A DNA stretch of 64,000 nt from Lentisphaerae bacterium ADurb.Bin082 (GTDB lineage: Bacteria > Verrucomicrobiota > Lentisphaeria > Oligosphaerales > Oligosphaeraceae). Shown here piece by piece: positions 26,901 through 34,634 of this stretch (positions are counted from its first letter, which is position 1; each line of letters begins with the position of its first letter). The stretch spans positions 1 through 64,000 of the forward strand of contig MWEG01000109.1 of the NCBI GenBank assembly GCA_002070945.1. Reading direction: 5' to 3'. The position numbers and the translations under genes were made by a program. A model generated the notes under the pieces. It was not told where the DNA came from. It was given only the letters and a program-made list of their open reading frames with translations, and did not search any database.

Positions 26901-27149
26901 CAGCTCATGCATAGTCGCAGCAAGCTCCTTATCTTGCGCCAAGTGCTTCCGCGACAATCGACAACACTATGTTTCCAAGCTCCACCGCATCACCCCAGCT
27001 GTTCCCCCTCATATCATGCAAAACCCATGCCCATCATTATGCTGCGTAGGCAAAAACAACGGCACCGCCCCATGCATCATTTCTCGGGAAAAGATTCTGC
27101 TGGAAGCTCCAGGTCAGGCTACTAGCTGCTCACAATTCTGAACCACCCC

Positions 27150-28295
27150 ATGCGTCTTGCTTTCACCATCTTCAAGTACTTCCCATACGGCGGCGCCCAA
27201 AAAGACATGCTGGCCATCGCCCGCGCCTGCAAACAACGCGGGCACGACATCACGCTCTTCTGCTATGAGTTCCAGGGCGAGCGACCGGGTTGGCTGGAAG
27301 TCCAGCTTCTGCCCGCCAGGGGACTCAGCAACCACCGCCGCGCCCTGCATTTCCAAGAACTCGCCCTGGCCGCCATCGCCGCCGCTCGCTTCGACGGCGT
27401 CATCGGCTTCAGCCGCATGGCTGGCCTTGATGTCTATTTTGCCGCCGATGACTGCCTGGCTGCGCAGCTGGCCACACGCTGCGCCCTCATCCGCATGCTG
27501 CCCCGCGCCCGCTGCTTCGCCGCTATGGAAAGGGCAACCATCGGTCCAACCGGGGCAAAAACGATTTTAACCCTTACCCAGTGCCAGGAAAAAGACTTCC
27601 AACACTACTACGGCTGCGCCTACGAGCGCTTTTCCCGCCTGCCGCCACTGGTGCCCGACGCATTCCGCGACCTTGACGCCCTGCGGAGCAAACGCAAGGC
27701 GCTGAGACAAGAGCTGAGGGCTGGGGAAGACGACCTCGTCCTGGTGCAAGTCGCCTCCAGTTACCACACCAAAGGCGTTGACCGCAGCCTGTACGCGCTT
27801 GCCGCCCTACCCGGCAATTCCCGTCCCCGTCTGTGGCTCGTCGGCGCAGAAAAACATCCCGAAAGCATGCAGCGTTTGGCCAGGAGTCTCGACATCGCCT
27901 CCCTGGTGACCTTCTGCGGTGCTCGCAATGACGTCCCTGCCATCCTTGCTGCCGCCGATATCATGATCCATCCTGCCAGGCGGGAATCCGCCGGCGCTGT
28001 CCTTGTCGAGGCTCTCGCCGCCGGCTTGCCCGTAATCACCAGCGGCATCTGCGGCTACGCCGAACACGTTGGCAACGCCAGCGCCGGCGCCGTCTTGGGC
28101 GAGCCTTTCCAGCAGCAACAATTCAATCAGCAGCTCGCGTCATTGCTGGCAGACTCCGAACGCAGACACGCTTGCGCCGAAAAGGCCCGCGCTTATGCCG
28201 ACAGCCACGACTTCTACGCACGAGCCAGCATCGCCGCCAAAGCTATCGAACAGGCTATCGCGGCCGAAAATGCCGAAAAGCCCCGGCAAGCTTAA
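27150..28295 (+). CDS. GT4 glycosyltransferase, WaaG-like
   Basis: A 381-residue GT-B enzyme. The N-terminus reads LAFTIFKYFPYGGAQKDM, and the donor-binding segment is the GT4 pattern VLVEALAAGLPVITSGICGYAEHV (given here as VLVEALAAG and GICGYAEHV). WaaG transfers glucose to the LPS inner core from UDP-glucose. The start region and the downstream order kinase-kinase-WaaG support LPS-core assembly. ATG 27150 lacks a strong ribosome site, and the frame has no better start. The gene ends before a large bidirectional hairpin. Confidence 0.85.
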   Translation: MRLAFTIFKYFPYGGAQKDMLAIARACKQRGHDITLFCYEFQGERPGWLEVQLLPARGLSNHRRALHFQELALAAIAAARFDGVIGFSRMAGLDVYFAADDCLAAQLATRCALIRMLPRARCFAAMERATIGPTGAKTILTLTQCQEKDFQHYYGCAYERFSRLPPLVPDAFRDLDALRSKRKALRQELRAGEDDLVLVQVASSYHTKGVDRSLYALAALPGNSRPRLWLVGAEKHPESMQRLARSLDIASLVTFCGARNDVPAILAAADIMIHPARRESAGAVLVEALAAGLPVITSGICGYAEHVGNASAGAVLGEPFQQQQFNQQLASLLADSERRHACAEKARAYADSHDFYARASIAAKAIEQAIAAENAEKPRQA

Positions 28296-28382
28296 GCGCG
28301 CTGCTTAGCGCCTGCCCGGCCTGGCCGCAACATCCGGCAGCGGCAACACCCTGGATTGAAAAGGGATAGGTGGGGGAAGCGC

Positions 28383-28421
28383 GAGGGGGAGGAAAGAGCC
28401 TGCGACCCTTTCCTCCCCCTC
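28383..28421. terminator. Bidirectional hairpin terminator between convergent genes
   Basis: A perfect 14-bp stem, GAGGGGGAGGAAAG (28383-28396) with CTTTCCTCCCCCTC (28408-28421), has an 11-nt loop. It lies between the ends of the WaaG-like (+) and porin (-) genes. There is no U-run, so classic intrinsic termination is uncertain. A homologous hairpin is at 47762-47813, also between convergent genes. Confidence 0.6.
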
Positions 28422-28469
28422 ACAAAGACCAACTATACTTTGCAGAAGAATCACCCTGTGGCTCTGCAC

Positions 28470-29813
28470 TCAAAACGTCAGCGTCGCCTGGAGCCGACCC
28501 CAGACGCTGTCCTGGCCATTGACATAATAGTCTCCGGCCTTGAAATGAGCCGCTTCCGCCGACAGCGCAAGATTGTCAAACAATTTATAATCGAGAAAGG
28601 CGCTGAACAACGTGCCCAGATAATGGCCGCCACCCGAGCTGAAGTCCGTCTCATTGGCCACCAAGGCTGCCAGGGCACCGGTGAACGTCAACTTCTTGGT
28701 CAGCTTGAGGACAACATCACCGCGGTACATGTTGAGATTGGTCCAAACCCCGTTGTACATGATCGGAAGCAGCTCCTCGCGCCAGAGCGGACATTCCGTC
28801 ATCAGCGAATTCCAGCCTTCGCTCTTCCTGGTGTCTGACTTGTCGCCGGTCAGCGACAGCAACTCAAAGCCCAGCGAAGGCGTGAACATGATTTCCTGGG
28901 GCAGATGATACCGCAGCCGGGCGTCGACCATCATGCCCTGGTTATGTCTGCCCTGGTTGTTGCGTCCGCCCTGGCGAGCGATTTCCAGGCTGTAATCGAA
29001 ATTATCGTTGAGACGGCCGAAGATGCGTCCGCCTACCGTATGCAGGCTGAGATTGGCGTCGGTCGGATGATTGCGCTCGCAGGATTCGCGGCTATCCGGA
29101 TAATCGTCATGGACATCGTTGTACATATAATACGCATCAACGTTGAGCCGCGCTTCGAAGCTGTGCGTCCAGTACGCTCCGAGGGTGAAGATGTCGCCGG
29201 AGCGAAGCCGCCGGTTCTGGTCATTGATGAACACGAGGCGGTCTTTCCACTCGTTGTAAAAGGAGAAGAGCGTGACCACGTCAGTCTCAGTTTTATAACG
29301 CAGGACAGCGCCGTCGTGATAAACCGTGCGCCCCTGGTCGTATGGCGTCCCCTCGGCAAGCAGCATGCCATTGCCGAAGCCAAGCTCCTGACGCCCAAGC
29401 GTCAGACTCAAGCCGCTCACCAGCAAATCGGCAAAGTGAATGTTCAACAAGTCGAGAACGACTTCATCCGGAAACTCCCAGGTGGCAGCGCCGTTGTCAT
29501 TAGGGTCGTTGAAATGGCTGCTGACCTTGTGCGAACGATTCACAAACCGGACATTCAAGCTGATGCCTTCAGGCATTTCCAGGCGCATCCAGGCGCGCGT
29601 CCGAACCCGCAAATACTCCACCGCCGGCCCAGCCTTAGCCGTGCCGTCAACCCAAATCACGTCCCGATTGAAACCTTCATAGCGCGCCCGCACATCTCCG
29701 CCCAGGGTCAAGCGAAAATCGTCGCCAAGCGCAAAACTGCGCTCGCAAAACGCCCACTGACCCGAAAACAAGACAACGAACAAAAGCAAAACAGGCAACT
29801 TCTTCGTTTCCAT
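28470..29813 (-). CDS. Outer-membrane beta-barrel, alginate-export (AlgE-like) family
   Basis: A 447-residue protein with a signal peptide (about 1-24, ending AFCE). Alternating beta strands follow throughout, with typical openings (TLGGDVRARYEGF, LRVRTRAWM, LTLGRQELGFGNGM), and the protein ends in an aromatic residue (LQATLTF), as outer-membrane barrels do. Members of the alginate-export family (PF13372-like) are anionic-polysaccharide channels or general porins. GGAGAAAGG precedes ATG 29813. A perfect 18-bp palindrome lies upstream. It may import the products of the secreted hydrolases in this window. Confidence 0.8.
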   Translation of the reverse strand: METKKLPVLLLFVVLFSGQWAFCERSFALGDDFRLTLGGDVRARYEGFNRDVIWVDGTAKAGPAVEYLRVRTRAWMRLEMPEGISLNVRFVNRSHKVSSHFNDPNDNGAATWEFPDEVVLDLLNIHFADLLVSGLSLTLGRQELGFGNGMLLAEGTPYDQGRTVYHDGAVLRYKTETDVVTLFSFYNEWKDRLVFINDQNRRLRSGDIFTLGAYWTHSFEARLNVDAYYMYNDVHDDYPDSRESCERNHPTDANLSLHTVGGRIFGRLNDNFDYSLEIARQGGRNNQGRHNQGMMVDARLRYHLPQEIMFTPSLGFELLSLTGDKSDTRKSEGWNSLMTECPLWREELLPIMYNGVWTNLNMYRGDVVLKLTKKLTFTGALAALVANETDFSSGGGHYLGTLFSAFLDYKLFDNLALSAEAAHFKAGDYYVNGQDSVWGRLQATLTF

Positions 29814-29882
29814 AACCTTTCTCCGTGAACAAATGACCTGGATGACCCCCAAAACCCTCCAACCAAGCGATAATATACACGT

Positions 29883-29900
29883 GTTCTAATTAATTAGAAC
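29883..29900. promoter_or_regulatory. Perfect 18-bp palindromic operator upstream of the porin gene
   Basis: GTTCTAATTAATTAGAAC is a perfect palindrome 70 bp before the porin start. It abuts ACACGTGT (29877-29884). On the minus strand it overlaps a plausible promoter (TTGTTC or TTCTAA as -35, TATATT as -10), so a bound dimer would block RNA polymerase. The cognate regulator is not identified. Confidence 0.6.
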
Positions 29901-30014
29901 AAGGAAAGGCACTTTTTTTGACGTTTTGGCAAATTTTGTCGTTTTGACTGTCTGTTTGTGTCTTTGGAGTGCTGTTTCTGGCGTTTTTTTGCTTTGGTCA
30001 AGCCTTGTGGCTGG

Positions 30015-31157
30015 TCAGAAGCTCGTCTTCCACTCCTGGTCCCACGGATAATACATGGTCATCACTTCGCCATTTCGTCGGGCTGATTCTTCCGCATAGA
30101 TTCCTGGCAATGTCATGCGCAGTCCTTCGCGCAGGTCGGTCGGGACGGTTCTGCTTCCTGCCAGCAAGGCTTTGAACAGCTTATCCAGCATGGCGTAATC
30201 GATTCCGCCGTGTCCGACCGCCCTCGGATTGCCTGCGTACTCGTGCGGCATGTATTCATCCAAGGGCAGCGTCGTCAGCTGGCGGGCGCCGTACAGCACG
30301 TCGGAATTGAACCTGATCTTGACCGGGTCGCCGCCCTTGGGGGCGATCTTCTCAAAATAGCCCTTGGTGCAGAAGACCCGGTAGGAATGATGGCCGATGC
30401 GCGCCCGGCAGGCGCCATTGCGGAGCAGGCGCACCACCACGCCGGATTCCGTCCGGAACTGCGCCGCCTGCATGTCATCCTTGCGACTCACCCTGCCTGG
30501 AATCTGGCAGTGCATGCCTGTGCCAAAGCATGAGACGTGGCGCAGGTCTTCGCGGAGAATGCGCAGCAGCGGCCCCAGCGAATGCGTGCAATACCGGATC
30601 GGCGAAAGATAGCGGCGCCATTCGCTATGCGCAGTCAAATTCTTGGTCATCGCCCCTTCGGACCAGTGGATGTATTCCGCCTCCATGTAGTACGGCTCGC
30701 CGAGCAAGCCGCGCTGATGCAAATCCACCAGCGCGTTGGCCCAGCCAGCCTCGTTCGGATTGGCGCCGACCATGATCACACCGCGAGAAGCATGGGCGGA
30801 ACGCCACAGCGCGTCAGCCTCGGCCAGGGAAGCAACGACCGGAATGTCAGACAAAACATGAATGCCCCGATCCAAAGCCTGGCAGCAGAACTCAGCATGG
30901 ATGTCTGCCCCGGTTTCGACGATGACCAAGTCAGGCTTGAGTTCCTCAAGCATCTGCTGGTAATCCAGGAAAAACGCCGGCTCGGGCAGAATCTCGGCCA
31001 TGGGCTTGTCCTGGTCCCACTGTTTTTGATACCAGACGTCGCGATCTATGTCGCAGACGCCGACGACGTCGGTGCAATCAAAGCCACGTGCCGCCAATTT
31101 GGCTATATGGCGCCCGCGATGCCCAAGACCAACCACCACGATGCGGATGCGTTCCAT
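30015..31157 (-). CDS. Gfo/Idh/MocA family oxidoreductase
   Basis: About 380 residues: Rossmann start RIRIVVVGLGHRGRHIAKLA, then LVIVETGADIHAE and HVLSDIPVVAS, where the usual EKP is SDIP. The C-terminal domain is large and the chain ends in YYPWDQEWKTSF. NAD(P)-dependent conversion of a sugar or glycoside is the family role; the substrate is unknown. ATG 31157 with AAAGGC upstream is chosen over an extension to 31268 that has no start support. It stands alone between the porin gene and the small membrane protein. Two CAAACCGT copies (31210, 31223) lie in its leader. Confidence 0.85.
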   Translation of the reverse strand: MERIRIVVVGLGHRGRHIAKLAARGFDCTDVVGVCDIDRDVWYQKQWDQDKPMAEILPEPAFFLDYQQMLEELKPDLVIVETGADIHAEFCCQALDRGIHVLSDIPVVASLAEADALWRSAHASRGVIMVGANPNEAGWANALVDLHQRGLLGEPYYMEAEYIHWSEGAMTKNLTAHSEWRRYLSPIRYCTHSLGPLLRILREDLRHVSCFGTGMHCQIPGRVSRKDDMQAAQFRTESGVVVRLLRNGACRARIGHHSYRVFCTKGYFEKIAPKGGDPVKIRFNSDVLYGARQLTTLPLDEYMPHEYAGNPRAVGHGGIDYAMLDKLFKALLAGSRTVPTDLREGLRMTLPGIYAEESARRNGEVMTMYYPWDQEWKTSF

Positions 31158-31454
31158 CTTGACTTGCCTTTCTGACTGTGAAATGTACTCGTTCCCTGCC
31201 GCACGACGGCAAACCGTGACTCCAAACCGTAATATATACGCCGACGGGATATTTGACTCCGCACCCAAAGATGTTTTGAGCCTTGGGCGGAGCCAAACAA
31301 ATTTTCCCCTGCCTGCGTTTTTTTTGCGGTTCGCTGTAGATTTTGCGATTGTGATTGCGTACTAAAGGGCAGACAGGAACATCTGAAAACCTCATCTCAC
31401 CTTCTTCATAAACTATCATCCCCCCTCAACCGTCTCATCCTAAGGAGTATGCCC

Positions 31455-31607
31455 ATGAACGCTATGTTTGCCTACATCGACGCCGGTACCGGTAGCCTGC
31501 TTCTGCAAGGGGTTGTCGCTGGACTCTTCACAGTCATCCTGTTCTTCCGCCAAATCAAATTCAGGCTGCGCAGCCTGCTGCACGGCAAAAACAACAAAAT
31601 GCAATGA
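31455..31607 (+). CDS. Small membrane protein with DAGTGSLLLQ motif
   Basis: A 50-residue protein: a short N-terminus with YIDAGTGSLLLQ, one membrane helix (about 16-31) and a basic tail (RQIKFRLRSLLHGKNNK). Tiny proteins with a Y-I-D-x-G-T-G-S start and one or two helices occur in many bacteria; no function is known to me. The start is very clear: AAGGAG (31442-31447) sits 7 nt before ATG 31455. The EF-hand gene follows 44 bp later, so the two may be cotranscribed. Confidence 0.75.
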   Translation: MNAMFAYIDAGTGSLLLQGVVAGLFTVILFFRQIKFRLRSLLHGKNNKMQ

Positions 31608-31651
31608 TCTCAGAACGCCTCTAAAGACAAACTGACAGTACGGATACGACT

Positions 31652-32416
31652 ATGAAAAAACTACTTGCAGCTTTAGCCATCCTCGCCTTGGGTTCCTTGG
31701 TTGTCGCCCAGGAAGCACCTGCGGCTGACGCGCCAGAAGCCAACGCGCCCGCAGCCGCTGAAGAAAAAGTCTCAGAAGCTGATGCCGCATGGCAGGCGGC
31801 CTTGAAAGCGATTGACCAAGACGGCGACGGCAAATGCACCCCCGCCGAATGCAATGACTTCGTGGAAAAAACGGAAATCGCCCTGGCCGAGCTGCGCCGA
31901 CAGAATACGCTGGCCAGAATCGTGCGCCTGGACCAGAACCAGGACGGCGCCGTCTCCAAGGATGAACTCCCCGAAAGCAACGACCAAGTCAGCATGCTCT
32001 TCAATCGGATGGACGTCAACAAGGACGGCAAACTCGACCAAGACGAAATGAAGGCTATCTTTGCCGCCGCTGGCAATCGCCCCCGCGGAGAACGCCGGCA
32101 GCGCGGGCCAGAGGCAAGAGAACGCCGTGGTCCAGAGGCAAGAGAACGCCGCGGACAGGCTGGCGAACGCCGCGAAGGCCAAGCTCCAGGCGCTGGCTTA
32201 GCCCGTTTTGACAAAAACCAGGACGGCGTCGTCACCCGTGACGAACTTCCGGCTGACCGACCGCGCATGGCCGAGATGTTCGACCGGCTTGATGCCAACA
32301 AGGACGGCAAGCTCGACCAGGATGAACTGAAGGGCGGCCGCGCCCCTGGAAACCGCGGCGGCGAAAGACGGCGCCATCAGGCTGAGGGCGAACCGGCCGG
32401 CATCAAAGCCGACTAA
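31652..32416 (+). CDS. Secreted EF-hand calcium-binding protein
   Basis: A 254-residue protein with a signal peptide (about 1-19, ending VVAQ) and an Ala/Pro/Glu-rich segment. Five EF-hand calcium loops follow: DQDGDGKCTPAE, DQNQDGAVSKDE, DVNKDGKLDQDE, DKNQDGVVTRDE and DANKDGKLDQDE. An Arg-rich insert of repeated GPEARERR units separates loops three and four. The role is unknown; such periplasmic or surface calcium binders are common in the PVC group. A ribosome site is not obvious. A strong terminator follows, so transcription ends here. Confidence 0.85.
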   Translation: MKKLLAALAILALGSLVVAQEAPAADAPEANAPAAAEEKVSEADAAWQAALKAIDQDGDGKCTPAECNDFVEKTEIALAELRRQNTLARIVRLDQNQDGAVSKDELPESNDQVSMLFNRMDVNKDGKLDQDEMKAIFAAAGNRPRGERRQRGPEARERRGPEARERRGQAGERREGQAPGAGLARFDKNQDGVVTRDELPADRPRMAEMFDRLDANKDGKLDQDELKGGRAPGNRGGERRRHQAEGEPAGIKAD

Positions 32417-32447
32417 GACGTCCTCCTGCACAGCCTAAACACCCTCC

Positions 32448-32484
32448 AGCCAGGCTCGATTCACGAGCCTGGCTCTTTTGTTTC
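32448..32484 (+). terminator. Rho-independent terminator after the EF-hand gene
   Basis: AGCCAGGCTCG (48-58 within 32448-32458) pairs perfectly with CGAGCCTGGCT (32464-32474) around a 5-nt loop, followed by CTTTTGTTT. It lies 32 bp after the EF-hand stop codon. Confidence 0.9.
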
Positions 32485-32576
32485 CTGGTCGGACGCGGTT
32501 TTTCTCAGGAGTATCCGCCGCCCGCCCGGAAAACCCATGCTTTATCCTGCCCTTCCTTGCCTATCTACGACACTTG

Positions 32577-33584
32577 TCACCGCAGCGCCCGCCAATCAAA
32601 CGCGATGCCAAGCGGCGGCTGGCTGTCTTCCGCCAGTCGCGCATACACTGCCGGAGCTTCGACCGGCGACACCACCTCCGAGATCACCGGCAGCACTTGC
32701 AGTTTCTTGGCGGCGACCAGCTTCATGAAGACCCGATAGTCGTCCTGCTCCGTCCATTGGCCAGGCGCAGACTCCACTACCGGACGGGTGTGCGTATGCG
32801 AGCCGACAATGGTGATGCCGCGGCGATGCACATATTTATAGTAGTCGATCGGCGCATCAGACACCCTGGTGCAGCCGAGGAGCGACACGCGACCGCCAAA
32901 GGCGATGTATTCCAGCGCCTGCTTCAAGGCGGCGGCGGCACCTGTGACCTCGACCACGGCATTCACGCCCTTGCCGTCGGTGATGTCCAAAATTTTCTGC
33001 TTGAAATCGGGGTCATCCGGTGAAAGTGCCAAGTCAACGCCCAGGCGGCTGGCCAATTCGCGCCGTTTCGGGTCGAAATCCGCAGCCAGCACTGGTTGTC
33101 CGCCGCTCAGGCAAGCAATCTGCGCGGCAAAAACGCCAAGAATGCCCAAGCCAGCTACCATCACCGACTCGCCGATCTCGATCCGCAGTTTCCGTACTCC
33201 CAGGAAGGGAAAGGAGGCAATGACGGCAAACGACGCTTCCAGCGGCTCCACGCCCGGTATGACCTTGACCAGGCCAGCCGCCTTTTTCAGTGCATGTGAG
33301 CGGTGCCCAGTCCAATTGTTCACGACTAGGTCACCCAGCTGCAAGCCCTCTACGCCATCGCCGACCTCAATGATGCGGCCGACCGCGCTGTAGCCAGGAA
33401 TAAACGGAAAACCGCTCGCTGTACTTGTGTTCGGCAGTCCGACTAGGTTGGCGCGTTCAGTGCCAGCGCTGACCGCGCTGAAATCGTTCTCAATGAGCAC
33501 CTCGCCCGGACCAGGCGCGCGGAGTTCAAAATCAGCCAGGACGGCCTGGCCCTTGGCTTCAAAACGAATGACTTTGGCCTGCAT
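32577..33584 (-). CDS. MDR-family dehydrogenase without zinc ligands (paralogue 3)
   Basis: A 335-residue MDR protein. AVSAGTERANLVG replaces the catalytic Cys motif and PGYSAVG replaces GHE; the nucleotide loop is VAGLGILGVFAA. It is homologous to the genes at 13853 and 19716 but clearly diverged. AGGAATT precedes ATG 33584. It is monocistronic by context, convergent with the EF-hand gene. Likely a sugar/polyol dehydrogenase; substrate unknown. Confidence 0.85.
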   Translation of the reverse strand: MQAKVIRFEAKGQAVLADFELRAPGPGEVLIENDFSAVSAGTERANLVGLPNTSTASGFPFIPGYSAVGRIIEVGDGVEGLQLGDLVVNNWTGHRSHALKKAAGLVKVIPGVEPLEASFAVIASFPFLGVRKLRIEIGESVMVAGLGILGVFAAQIACLSGGQPVLAADFDPKRRELASRLGVDLALSPDDPDFKQKILDITDGKGVNAVVEVTGAAAALKQALEYIAFGGRVSLLGCTRVSDAPIDYYKYVHRRGITIVGSHTHTRPVVESAPGQWTEQDDYRVFMKLVAAKKLQVLPVISEVVSPVEAPAVYARLAEDSQPPLGIAFDWRALR

Positions 33585-33746
33585 AATTCCTGTTCTCCAT
33601 CATCTGCTCGTAGGCTTCACGTCATCGGAACCGCCGATGACAAAGCACCTAAAATCCAAATTTTGACAAAAACTAACGTACTACTGACCGCCGCTGATGT
33701 CAACCGCAGCCAGCGTCGGCATAGCCTAATTCCAGCCGCACCGCCT

Positions 33747-34634
33747 CTATCCGACCGCCTCCTGGCCTTCGGGTTCTTGGCCGCGAATCTGCGCACGATG
33801 GCTGCAAATCATGTTGGCGAGGATGGAGGTAATCACCACGACTCCGCCGACTATGGCCAAGGGGCCAGGCCGTTCACCAATAAAAAGCGCCACCCAGACC
33901 GGACTGAACAACGGCTCCACCGCTGACAGCAGCGAACAAACCAAGGGCGAGCAATGCTCAACAGCGTTGCTCAGCAAAATGTACGGCAGGCCTGATTGCA
34001 CTACGCCTAAAATCAACAGGAAACCGACCGCTTCCCCAGTGATGTGGTTCTCGGTGAAAAACACGAAAGGCAACCCAACAGCCGCCGTGATGGCGTGACC
34101 CAACAGTACGCCGCACATCCGCTCAGAGCGCACTGACTGGCGAATCGCGATGAAGGACGCAGCCATAAACACCCCGGAACACAAAGCCAGCAGATTGCCG
34201 AACAGGCCGCCCAGAGCCAACTCGCCGACGAAAAACAGCGAAATGCCGCATAGAGTCGTGGCGACCGTGACGCCGTCCGCCAGCCGAATGGGCTGCTTGT
34301 ACAACAGCCGCATAATCAGCAAAATGAAAATCGGCGACGTGTAGTGCAGCACGATGGTGTTGGCCGCAGTGGTGAGCTTGTTGGCGCTGACAAACGTGAT
34401 GAAGGTGCCAGACCAGAACAGGCCGCTCCAGACGACCTGCCGAGTGATAACCACCGGTATGCCGCGAAACAGCAGAAACAGCCGCACGACCAGGCAGGCG
34501 CAGATGGCCCGTGCTCCGGCAATCACCATTGGGTGGCAGTCAATCTTCTTGATGAACAGCCCGGCAATGCTCCAGAGCAGGCCGCACAACAACATCTGCA
34601 AAACCGCAAAACGCCTATTTTGCGCTGGTGTCAT
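33747..34634 (-). CDS. EamA/DMT-family transporter
   Basis: A 295-residue membrane protein with about ten hydrophobic segments in two EamA repeats (LLCGLLWSIAGLFIKK at the start; YILLSNAVEHCSPLVCSLLSAVEPLF style motif near the second repeat's end, seen as SAVEPLFSPVWVAL). DMT transporters export amino acids, nucleotide sugars or metabolites. It starts inside the 3' end of lon (20-bp overlap) and is probably coupled to it. Substrate unknown. Confidence 0.87.
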   Translation of the reverse strand: MTPAQNRRFAVLQMLLCGLLWSIAGLFIKKIDCHPMVIAGARAICACLVVRLFLLFRGIPVVITRQVVWSGLFWSGTFITFVSANKLTTAANTIVLHYTSPIFILLIMRLLYKQPIRLADGVTVATTLCGISLFFVGELALGGLFGNLLALCSGVFMAASFIAIRQSVRSERMCGVLLGHAITAAVGLPFVFFTENHITGEAVGFLLILGVVQSGLPYILLSNAVEHCSPLVCSLLSAVEPLFSPVWVALFIGERPGPLAIVGGVVVITSILANMICSHRAQIRGQEPEGQEAVG

